From Verrucomicrobiaceae bacterium (GTDB taxonomy: Bacteria; Verrucomicrobiota; Verrucomicrobiia; Verrucomicrobiales; Verrucomicrobiaceae), in assembly GCA_947463285.1 (NCBI GenBank), contig CANHTV010000173.1, positions 1-7,491 on the forward strand: DNA of 7,491 nt, written 5' to 3'. Made by a program: the position numbers and the translations under genes. Numbering within the stretch: position 1 is the first letter of the stretch; every line of letters starts with the position of its first letter. Shown piece by piece: positions 1-6,548 of the stretch. Below the pieces are notes generated by a model that saw nothing but the letters and a program-made list of their open reading frames with translations, was not told the origin of the DNA and made no database searches.

Positions 1-1479
1 GAGCAGCTCGCCATCTTCGGTCTTAAGTCGCTGCATGACCTCGGGGTGAACGACGACGACGAGGCTCTTCTGCTCCGGTTTACCACGGCCAAGGATGGCA
101 CTGAGACTACGCTGAAGCTCGACGCTCATGGTCATGGTGGTCTTTACCTGACCGTGGCCTTTGCAATAAGGACAGGGCTCATAGAGGGCGCTGCTGAGAC
201 TTTCATGCAGACGCTGACGGGTCATCTCCATGAGGCCAAACTGGCTGATGGGCAGCACCTGAGTCTTGGCTTTATCGCGCTTCAAATGCTCCAGCATGGC
301 TTTGGAAACAGCCTGCTGATCCTTGCGATGCTTCATGTCGATGAAGTCAACCACGATCAGGCCGCCCATGTTACGCAGACGTAACTGACGGGCGACTTCC
401 TGAGCGGCCTCTAGGTTGGTCTCAACGATGACACGATCGAGATCTTTGCTGCCTTTGTTGCGCCCGGTGTTGACGTCGATGGAGACAAGAGCCTCGGTTT
501 GATCAATGACAATGTAGCCGCCGCAAGGCAGCCAGACCTGGCGGTAGAAGGCATTGTCGATCTGCTTCTGAATGCCGTAGTGCTCGAACAAGGCGGTCTG
601 GCCCTGATAAAAGGTGATGCGACTTTTGGCTCGGCGGGAAATCTGCGCGGCCATTTTTTGCATACGCTCAACGGTTTCCTGGTCGTCGCAAGCGACCTCG
701 TCGATGTCTTCCGTGAGGAAATCACGCACGGTGCGCTCGATGAGTTCTGGCTCTTGAAAGCATGAAACAGGAGCTTTTTGGCTGTCACGCTTCTGCACGA
801 TTCCATTCCATTCCTCGATCAACATGCTGAGGTCACGAATGATGTGACGAGCACGTTTGCCGGAGGCTTCCGTACGCATGATGAGTCCCATGCCCTCAGG
901 CAGATTCACACGCTCGATAATCTTGCGCAGACGAGCACGCTCCTTGGGGTCTTCGACCTTTCGGGAAATGCCGAACTGGTCATTCTGTGGCATGAGCACC
1001 AGCAGGCGGCCAGCAAGGCTGACATTCGTGGTGACACGCGGGCCTTTGTTGCCAATCGGACCTTTGGTCACTTGCACCATGATTTCAGAGCCCACGGGAT
1101 AGAGGCTTGGGATGTCTTCAGCCTTGATGCGCTTCTGCTTTTTCGGTGCGCCACCACGGCTGACTTCTTCGAGGCCTTGATTCGAGAGTGCCTCGGGGAT
1201 GGCATCCCAAAAATGCAGAAAGGCGTTTTTGTCGAGACCTATGTCAATGAACATGGCCTTCAATCCCATCTCAATGTTTTTTACGCGACCCTTATAAATT
1301 GAGCCAACGATGGTGCTCGTACCGACACGCTCGATGGTATACTCTTCGAGCACTCCGTTATCGAGCAGGGCGACGCGGTTTTCGAGTTTTTCGCAATTGA
1401 TGACGAGGCGTGTACCAATTTTGATGTCCTTTTTGCCAGTGATGAATTCTTTGATGCGTTGAACGATGCCTAAAGCCAT
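1..1479 (-). CDS. rng: Ribonuclease E/G family protein (RNase G), C-terminus cut by window edge
   Basis: Endoribonuclease of the RNase E/G family, which cleaves single-stranded AU-rich RNA in mRNA decay and rRNA 5'-end maturation. The frame is open from ATG at 1479 to base 1: 493 codons without a stop. Domains in order: a 20-residue N-terminal extension; an S1 RNA-binding domain at about residues 37-135 (GSIYKGRVKNI, then FIDIGLDKNAFLH); a 5'-phosphate sensor with GLIMRT (R202, T203, matching E. coli RNase E R169/T170); and the DNase I-like catalytic part with SIDVNTGR (D335, N337) and VVDFID (D378), matching D303, N305 and D346. The zinc-link CPYC follows at 436-439. All key residues are present, so it should be active. 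E. coli RNase G has 489 residues, so little of the core is missing. The gene starts 36 bases after mrdA, in the same frame, with no clear Shine-Dalgarno, and probably belongs to the mre operon. The absence of an RNase E-type scaffold tail cannot be proven because the end lies outside. Confidence 0.96.
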   Translation of the reverse strand, partial: MALGIVQRIKEFITGKKDIKIGTRLVINCEKLENRVALLDNGVLEEYTIERVGTSTIVGSIYKGRVKNIEMGLKAMFIDIGLDKNAFLHFWDAIPEALSNQGLEEVSRGGAPKKQKRIKAEDIPSLYPVGSEIMVQVTKGPIGNKGPRVTTNVSLAGRLLVLMPQNDQFGISRKVEDPKERARLRKIIERVNLPEGMGLIMRTEASGKRARHIIRDLSMLIEEWNGIVQKRDSQKAPVSCFQEPELIERTVRDFLTEDIDEVACDDQETVERMQKMAAQISRRAKSRITFYQGQTALFEHYGIQKQIDNAFYRQVWLPCGGYIVIDQTEALVSIDVNTGRNKGSKDLDRVIVETNLEAAQEVARQLRLRNMGGLIVVDFIDMKHRKDQQAVSKAMLEHLKRDKAKTQVLPISQFGLMEMTRQRLHESLSSALYEPCPYCKGHGQVKTTMTMSVELQRSLSAILGRGKPEQKSLVVVVHPEVMQRLKTEDGELL

Positions 1480-1515
1480 AAAATGAGGATGAGTTTTGAG
1501 TAAGTGGAGATCAGC

Positions 1516-3786
1516 TCACTGAGGTGATTTGAAGAGGCGACGAAAAAAACCGCCTCCTGAGGGAGCTGGGGTTGAGGGGGTTTCGGATGGACGCGGGGCG
1601 CGATTAAAGATGCCTGAGCGGCGGGTGGATGCTTTGGGGGGATTGGTCTGGGAGCCGGCACTGTCGGCCTGTTTGCGGATGTTCGGAGCGACGCGTGGGC
1701 GAGGCGCTGTATCCGTCGATTCACGCTCTGGGGCGCTGGTGCCGGTGTCGCCATCTTCATCAGCTGCGGCGAGGGCTGGCAGTGGGTTGTCAGCGTAACT
1801 GACGGCTTCGATCTTGTTAAAGTTACCACGCACTTCGGCCAGGGGCTGCACCTTGGGGTCGTAGCCGTTTTGCAGGGCCAAAGCCTGCTCCAAAACTCGC
1901 TGAGCAACAGGAGCTGCACAGCCGCCCCCGGATTTACCACCTTGGACCAGGATGCAAACAGCAAACTGAGCATTCACATAGGGAGCAAAGCTAATGAACA
2001 AGGTGTGATTGTCTTCCAGCTTCACGCCGCGCTCATCTCGACGCCAGTTTTGAGCGGTGCCGGTTTTGCCAGCTACTTCAACACCGGTGATGCGCGCAGC
2101 CTTGGCCGTTCCGCCCGTGTCGTTGACGACTTTCCACATGCCTTTGCGCACGAGTTCGAGATCCTTGATGTCGAAGTATTTGCTCAAATCAGCCCGCACT
2201 TCGGGTTTGTGGGTTTCGATCAGTTCTTCGCCATCTTTGACCTGATACAGCAAATGCGGCTTGTAGGCGATACCTGAAGCAACCGCCCCAGTCACGCTTG
2301 CCATCTGCAATGGCGATGCGAGCACCATGCCCTGACCAATGGAGGTATTCGCGGTGTAACCCGAGCTCCAGCGCTCAACGGAATTGCGCAATCTCAGCCA
2401 CTGAGGGTTTGGCAGGATGCCGGTGTCTTCCTCATCCAGCTCAATACCCGTCTTCTCTCCCAGCCCGAGCAACTTGCCTGCCTTGGTGATGTTGTCGATG
2501 CCAGCGGCGTTACCGTATTGATAGAAGAAGCAATTGCAGGAGCGCATCAGTGCATCGCTGAGCCCCAGCGATCCGTGGGAACCGCCGCTCTGGCGTTGAA
2601 TCCAGCATTGCATGGCGTTCGTGCCGTAAGTGACACTGCCACTGCAATTAAAACGCTGAGACTGCACATGCGCCATGCAACCCGCAAGAGCGATGGGTAC
2701 CTTATATGTCGATCCTGGCACAAAACCACGAATGGCTCGGTTTAGCAAAGGCACCGTGCGATTGCCTAGAAGCTCGTCCCAGTCAGCCTGGCGGATGCTT
2801 GGAATGAAACGATTGGGATCATAATTCGGCACAGAAGCCATCGCCAGCACGTCTCCGGTTTGAGGGTCTACCACAACCACGGAGCCACGCCCGATGTTAC
2901 CATCACGCAAAGCTTTTTCAGCGATGTATTGGATGCGTGAATCCAGGGTGAGATACACATCATTGCCCTTGCGCGGGGCTTCGTAGCTGCCACTGACCTC
3001 ACCGACGATGCGTCCTCGCTCGTTTTTCTGCATCGTCTTCACCCCAGGACGACCACGGAGATATTTGTCGAAGCTCTTCTCCACACCGGCTCCGCCGTAG
3101 TCATCTGGCACATAGTAGTCCCAGCCCTTGCGATCTTCCTCCGAGGCGCGCTGATCATCCGGCAGGCGCACATAACCAAGGATGTGACAAGCCATCGCAC
3201 CAAGGGGATACACTCGGCTGCCACGCTCAGCCACAGTAACGCCAGGCAGCGAGAGATTGTGCTCAGCAAAGCGGCTGAACTCTTTGAAGGTCAGATTATC
3301 CCGATAAACCCAGGGAATGACTCCCCCGAAGCTGCGGTAATGCACGCGCAGATCTTGTTCCGCATTGAAAGCTACATTCAGCCCCATTTCGGCCAGACGA
3401 GCTTCAATGAGTTCCTTGAACATGGTCACGATGTCTGGCTCGTCCTTCTGACGAATGATGCCGCGATCCCTGAACTCGACCTTGATCGTGGGCACGGACA
3501 CTTTTTTCACCTGACACTGCCGGGCATACTCCTCGAAGACTTCACGCAGATTCACCCGCACTTCAAAGGTGGCCTTGTTCGTGGCAAGCACGATGCCGTT
3601 ACGGTCTTTGATTTCACCACGCACACCGGGGATTCGGGCACGCTCGCGCTTGGCTTCGGGGACCTTGTTCACAAACTCCTGATGATGCTCGATCTGCAAC
3701 CACCAGAGCCGGTACACAAGCACTCCGAACCCGCACAAAAGGGCGAGTGTCAGCAAGTAGAGCCTGAAACGATATTTAACGACCAT
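1516..3786 (-). CDS. mrdA: Penicillin-binding protein 2, elongation-specific peptidoglycan D,D-transpeptidase
   Basis: Class B PBP that cross-links peptidoglycan during cell elongation, working with RodA and MreBCD at the inner membrane with its catalytic domain outside. The protein has 756 residues: a short cytoplasmic N-terminus, one membrane anchor at about 9-30, a pedestal/dimerisation region (about 45-270, including RVYPLGAMACHILGYV) and a transpeptidase domain (about 275-640). The three penicillin-binding motifs are intact: S359-T-Y-K362 with nucleophile S359, S416-C-N418, and K574-T-G-T577. IGQG at 483-486 followed by SPLQMA is also typical. E. coli PBP2 has 633 residues; the excess here is largely a Pro/Ser/Thr-rich, probably disordered tail (about 665-756) ending in a basic-aromatic patch, FFRRLFK. 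The ATG at 3786 overlaps the mreD end by 11 bases and has a good ribosome-binding site. A T7 run lies near the 3' end (plus-strand A run 1543-1549). Confidence 0.97.
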   Translation of the reverse strand: MVVKYRFRLYLLTLALLCGFGVLVYRLWWLQIEHHQEFVNKVPEAKRERARIPGVRGEIKDRNGIVLATNKATFEVRVNLREVFEEYARQCQVKKVSVPTIKVEFRDRGIIRQKDEPDIVTMFKELIEARLAEMGLNVAFNAEQDLRVHYRSFGGVIPWVYRDNLTFKEFSRFAEHNLSLPGVTVAERGSRVYPLGAMACHILGYVRLPDDQRASEEDRKGWDYYVPDDYGGAGVEKSFDKYLRGRPGVKTMQKNERGRIVGEVSGSYEAPRKGNDVYLTLDSRIQYIAEKALRDGNIGRGSVVVVDPQTGDVLAMASVPNYDPNRFIPSIRQADWDELLGNRTVPLLNRAIRGFVPGSTYKVPIALAGCMAHVQSQRFNCSGSVTYGTNAMQCWIQRQSGGSHGSLGLSDALMRSCNCFFYQYGNAAGIDNITKAGKLLGLGEKTGIELDEEDTGILPNPQWLRLRNSVERWSSGYTANTSIGQGMVLASPLQMASVTGAVASGIAYKPHLLYQVKDGEELIETHKPEVRADLSKYFDIKDLELVRKGMWKVVNDTGGTAKAARITGVEVAGKTGTAQNWRRDERGVKLEDNHTLFISFAPYVNAQFAVCILVQGGKSGGGCAAPVAQRVLEQALALQNGYDPKVQPLAEVRGNFNKIEAVSYADNPLPALAAADEDGDTGTSAPERESTDTAPRPRVAPNIRKQADSAGSQTNPPKASTRRSGIFNRAPRPSETPSTPAPSGGGFFRRLFKSPQ

Positions 3787-4393
3787 CGAATGAGTACCTC
3801 AGTCCATCATATTTGATCTCATAACGGGACAAACCCGCGAGGGAATACAGTAAAAGAAACAATAAAGGAGATGCCAGCATGGCCAGCATGCAGTCCGTGA
3901 TCATCTTGGACCACACTGCGGTGGTGAAATGAAAACTGCCACGCAGAAAGGCCATCATCAGATATTCCAAGAGGAGCCAGATGAAGGTGGTGAGACCGAC
4001 AAGCAGCACCGGCAACTCCAGACGTCCGCGTTTAAACAGCGGTCGCACGCCCTGAAGAAAGGTGCCCATCAAGCCAAAGACTACGATGGAGATACCAAAG
4101 CCAAAGCCACCAACAGCAAGAAGCTCAGGCATGGCCAGGGGGCCATTGATCAAACTGTCAGACACACTTTTCACCGTCTCATGTTCACCGGGCAGATAAC
4201 GTGCATCCCATAACAAACCGGTCACAAATGCGAGCAGCAGCATCATCGGAAAAGGCACGGCCACCGCAGCCGTAAAGAAGAAAACAGCAGGCAGGAGTAG
4301 CGTGGCATAGTGCGCCATGGGAACGCCCGGAATGAATTCCTGAACGATAAAAGTCAACAGTAGAAGCAGCAGAGTGACGGGGTAGAAAATCAT
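3776..4393 (-). CDS. mreD: Rod shape-determining membrane protein MreD
   Basis: Integral inner-membrane component of the elongasome, thought to pair with MreC and activate PBP2-RodA. The 205-residue product is very hydrophobic, with about six membrane segments (near 4-20, 27-45, 46-63, 91-113, 126-150 and 163-187). G59-L-L-W-D63 after the third segment resembles the G-x-x-x-D element common in MreD. The roughly 27-residue polar loop 64-90 between segments three and four looks longer than usual. The basic C-terminus (SRYEIKYDGLRYSFDGR) is probably cytoplasmic. MreD proteins diverge strongly, so the name rests on hydropathy, length and its place between mreC and mrdA. Its ATG is 12 bases after the mreC stop in the same frame, with no Shine-Dalgarno in the gap, so translation probably depends on ribosomes finishing mreC. 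Its end overlaps mrdA by 11 bases. Confidence 0.9.
   Translation of the reverse strand: MIFYPVTLLLLLLTFIVQEFIPGVPMAHYATLLLPAVFFFTAAVAVPFPMMLLLAFVTGLLWDARYLPGEHETVKSVSDSLINGPLAMPELLAVGGFGFGISIVVFGLMGTFLQGVRPLFKRGRLELPVLLVGLTTFIWLLLEYLMMAFLRGSFHFTTAVWSKMITDCMLAMLASPLLFLLLYSLAGLSRYEIKYDGLRYSFDGR
3796..3801 (-). promoter_or_regulatory. Ribosome-binding site of mrdA inside mreD
   Basis: TGAGGT (minus strand, 3801 to 3796) lies 9 bases before the mrdA ATG at 3786 and within the last codons of mreD. It is the clearest Shine-Dalgarno sequence in the cluster and supports the chosen mrdA start. The starts of mreB, mreD and rng have nothing comparable, and mreC only a weak GGA about 13 bases upstream. 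Confidence 0.65.
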
Positions 4394-4405
4394 GCAGGAT
4401 AGCGG

Positions 4406-5230
4406 TCACTGGTTCTGCTTTTCCTCAGCAGGCTGCATATCGAGAATGAAAACGTATTCGAGCATCGAGAAATCAACGGCAGGCTCAATGATCGCCTCAC
4501 CCGTGATGTCCCTGTTTTCAAAACGTTTCACACGGCCGATAAGCAGTCCGGCAGGAAATACGCCACCTTCGCCAGTGGAGATGACGTTGGTGCCGGGATT
4601 GATCAGCGCATTCCTCGTGAGGAAACGCAGACGCAGATCAGGCCGCATGTCCAAGCCGGCACGCTCACCTTCCAGAATCCCCTGCTCTAACGTGCCATCG
4701 ACCTTGGCAGAAACGCGGCACATTTCGTCTGTCAGCAAAATGACTTCCGCCATGTGAGGTGCCATCTTGCCAGTCTTGCCGATGAGACCATTGGCACTGA
4801 TCACTGGCGTATCAGTCGCCAACCCATCGAGCAAACCTTTATCAATGATCATTGTATTCCACCAGGTGGTGGAGACACGCTTGATGACGCGGGCGGCCGT
4901 CATCTTGTAAGGTGCAGCCTGTTTGAAGTCGATCAATCCACGCAGACGATTGTTCTCGTCTAACAATTGAGTGTATTTCTGCGAGATGATCCGCAGACGC
5001 TCCACTTCGATTTGAAGACGCTCTTTCTCACGCTTCAACTCACGCGGATCTTCGGGTGTGGACATCGCACCATTGATGCTGGTCTCAATCGCCGTGCTGG
5101 AATGAATGAAGGGAGACAGCACCTCCATGACCTTCCCCTGAATACCACGGGTCGTCGGCGTATCGAGCGTGACCACCGACACGATGCCCGCGATAAACAG
5201 CAATAGCGCAAGGATGTTGAGCTTTTTCAT
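4406..5230 (-). CDS. mreC: Rod shape-determining protein MreC
   Basis: Bitopic inner-membrane protein that assembles in the periplasm and links MreB/MreD to PBP2, promoting its active state. The 274-residue product has a short basic N-terminus (MKK), one membrane span at about 4-22, a coiled coil at about 62-100 (ELKREKERLQIEVERL onward) and the paired beta-barrel MreC domain from about 106 to 265. Family-typical stretches include ARVI at 113-116, TWWNTMIIDKG at 122-132, NGLIG at 147-151 and the late GLLIGRV at 228-234. Length is normal for the family (roughly 270-370). The ATG at 5230 is the only plausible start, because an in-frame TGA lies shortly upstream without another start between. 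The gene follows mreB after 68 bases that contain an inverted repeat, and ends 12 bases before mreD. Confidence 0.97.
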   Translation of the reverse strand: MKKLNILALLLFIAGIVSVVTLDTPTTRGIQGKVMEVLSPFIHSSTAIETSINGAMSTPEDPRELKREKERLQIEVERLRIISQKYTQLLDENNRLRGLIDFKQAAPYKMTAARVIKRVSTTWWNTMIIDKGLLDGLATDTPVISANGLIGKTGKMAPHMAEVILLTDEMCRVSAKVDGTLEQGILEGERAGLDMRPDLRLRFLTRNALINPGTNVISTGEGGVFPAGLLIGRVKRFENRDITGEAIIEPAVDFSMLEYVFILDMQPAEEKQNQ

Positions 5231-5264
5231 GGATGTGATGCGTCCAAGACACCTGTTTGAGAAA

Positions 5265-5284
5265 AGTCATGGGAGGACATGACT
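5265..5284 (-). terminator. Inverted repeat in the mreB-mreC gap, possible attenuator
   Basis: On the minus strand AGTCATG and CATGACT form a perfect 7-bp stem around a 6-base loop, TCCTCC. The stem is extended by a possible G-U pair and followed directly by TTTTCTC. A short stem plus a T tract between two operon genes fits a leaky terminator or an RNA-end protecting hairpin that would leave more mreB than mreC transcript. The stem has only three G-C pairs and the T tract is short, so full termination is unlikely. It could also be chance. Confidence 0.35.
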
Positions 5285-5298
5285 CACCAAAATGGAGG

Positions 5299-6330
5299 TT
5301 AAACCTCAGTCGTGCTGACTTTCTTCAAGAACTCAAGTTCACCCAAGACACGTCCGGCACCTTCACCGACGGCGCTGAGAGGATCTTCCGCGATGTGGAC
5401 TGGAAGAGCCGTCTCTTCTTGCAGCAGCTTGTCGAGACCACGGAGCAGAGCACCACCACCGGCAAGCATGATACCGCGATCCACAAGGTCAGCAGCCAGC
5501 TCAGGCGGGCAGCGCTCAAGCGTCGTGCGCACAGCGTCAATGATGGCATTCAAAGGCTCAAGCATGGCCTCACGGACTTCTTGGCTAGTAATGGTGATGG
5601 TCTTCGGCAGACCGGCCACCATGTCACGACCTTTGACTTCCATGGTGGTTTCTTTACCCATCGGGAAGGCAGAACCAATGCGAAGCTTGATCTCTTCAGC
5701 CGTGCGCTCACCGATCATGAGATTGTAGGCGCGCTTCATGTAGTTGATGATGGACTCGTCGAGCTCATCGCCTGCCACGCGCACGCTACGGCTGTAAACA
5801 ATGCCGCTGAGAGAAATGATGGCCACCTCGGTGGTCCCACCACCAATATCGACGATCATGTTACCGGCAGCTTCCTGAACAGGCAGACCAACTCCGATAG
5901 CGGCAGCCATGGGTTCTTCGATCAAATAAACTTCACGAGCTCCAGCTTGCTCGGCGCTTTCTTTAACGGCGCGCTTTTCTACCTCCGTGATGCCGGATGG
6001 CACAGCGATGACCACTCGAGGGCCACGCATGGCACGACGATTGTTGTGCACCTTGCGGATGAAATGGCGCAGCATGGCTTCCGTCACACGGAAGTCAGCG
6101 ATCACACCATCCTTCAGAGGACGAATGGCCGTTATGCCACCGGGCGTGCGTCCCAGCATTCGCTTGGCGTCATCACCAACGGCGACGACTTCATTGGTGC
6201 CGGTTTTGACCGCAACCACAGAGGGCTCACGGAGCACGATGCCGTGATCTTTGACGTAAACAAGAGTATTGGCAGTGCCGAGATCAATACCGATATCATT
6301 GGCGACGAAGCCGAAAAGTTTTCCTAACAT
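5299..6330 (-). CDS. mreB: Rod shape-determining protein MreB, bacterial actin
   Basis: Actin-like ATPase that forms membrane-bound antiparallel filaments and orients the peptidoglycan elongation machinery. The 343-residue product has the expected actin motifs: phosphate-1 D16-L-G-T-A-N, LIEEP with E138/E139, phosphate-2 D161-I-G-G-G-T, and the adenosine motif GGGALLRG at 291-298. The N-terminal MLGKLFGFV is short, basic and hydrophobic, like the membrane-binding amphipathic end of E. coli MreB. Length is typical (335-350). A TTG at 6375 is in frame and would add 15 hydrophobic residues, but the ATG at 6330 matches the usual MreB N-terminus and is preferred, although no Shine-Dalgarno precedes it. 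First gene of the mreBCD-mrdA-rng cluster; a promoter candidate lies about 120 bases upstream. Confidence 0.99.
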   Translation of the reverse strand: MLGKLFGFVANDIGIDLGTANTLVYVKDHGIVLREPSVVAVKTGTNEVVAVGDDAKRMLGRTPGGITAIRPLKDGVIADFRVTEAMLRHFIRKVHNNRRAMRGPRVVIAVPSGITEVEKRAVKESAEQAGAREVYLIEEPMAAAIGVGLPVQEAAGNMIVDIGGGTTEVAIISLSGIVYSRSVRVAGDELDESIINYMKRAYNLMIGERTAEEIKLRIGSAFPMGKETTMEVKGRDMVAGLPKTITITSQEVREAMLEPLNAIIDAVRTTLERCPPELAADLVDRGIMLAGGGALLRGLDKLLQEETALPVHIAEDPLSAVGEGAGRVLGELEFLKKVSTTEV

Positions 6331-6378
6331 GAGAAGAGCGTAAAAGAATTGAAAGTGAATGATATAGACATCCAAGAT

Positions 6379-6399
6379 GGCTGCGGAACGTTTCCGGCC
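6379..6399 (-). other. Hairpin in the mreB leader
   Basis: On the minus strand, GGC-CGGAA-ACG-TTCCG-CA-GCC can fold into an 8-bp stem with a CA bulge and a 3-base loop. It would lie in the 5' untranslated region about 50 bases before the mreB ATG. No T tract follows, so it is not an intrinsic terminator. A role in mRNA stability or translation is only a guess, and no known riboswitch class was recognised. Confidence 0.3.
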
Positions 6400-6450
6400 T
6401 TTCAGATTTTCGCCAAAAGCAGCGCCAATCCCAGATTTCTAACCAGTAAT

Positions 6451-6479
6451 AACCTAGGGGAGGCGTGATTTAGGGTCAA
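6451..6479 (-). promoter_or_regulatory. Sigma70-like promoter candidate for the mreB operon
   Basis: On the minus strand, TTGACC (6479-6474, 5 of 6 to the -35 consensus) is followed after exactly 17 bases by TAGGTT (6456-6451), which keeps the important T, A and final T of the -10 box. Transcription would start near 6444, giving a leader of about 115 bases before mreB. It lies in the only sizeable gap of the window, 6331-6548. The rest of that gap holds the leader hairpin and a T6 run (plus-strand A run near 6506-6511) without a convincing stem, so no clear terminator separates the toroid gene from mreB. Confidence 0.55.
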
Positions 6480-6548
6480 GGGGAGTTTCGTTTCTCTCAA
6501 AATACCAAAAAACACCCCTCAGTTCCCGCAAATACAGAGTTTCTGGAC

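Noticed and set aside
46..1302. Several plus-strand frames (112, 88, 174 codons) in the left part
   Set aside because: They are antisense to a 493-codon uninterrupted RNase E/G frame with all catalytic residues.
1470..1973. A 167-codon minus-strand frame overlapping the mrdA 3' end as an independent gene
   Set aside because: It is the shifted frame of the GC-rich, Pro-rich tail region; only its last part matters, as the possible product of slippage at the T7 run.
3184..3816. A 210-codon plus-strand frame over the 5' part of mrdA
   Set aside because: It is antisense to intact PBP2 coding sequence and shows no recognisable domain or ribosome-binding site.
5257..6327. A 356-codon plus-strand open frame running antisense across the whole of mreB
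   Set aside because: It mirrors the strongly conserved mreB gene; the translation is rich in H, D, T and G without family features, as expected for an antisense shadow.
6331..6375. TTG start at 6375 for a longer MreB
   Set aside because: The added 15 residues are absent from typical MreB proteins, whereas the ATG at 6330 gives the classic MLGKLFGF N-terminus.
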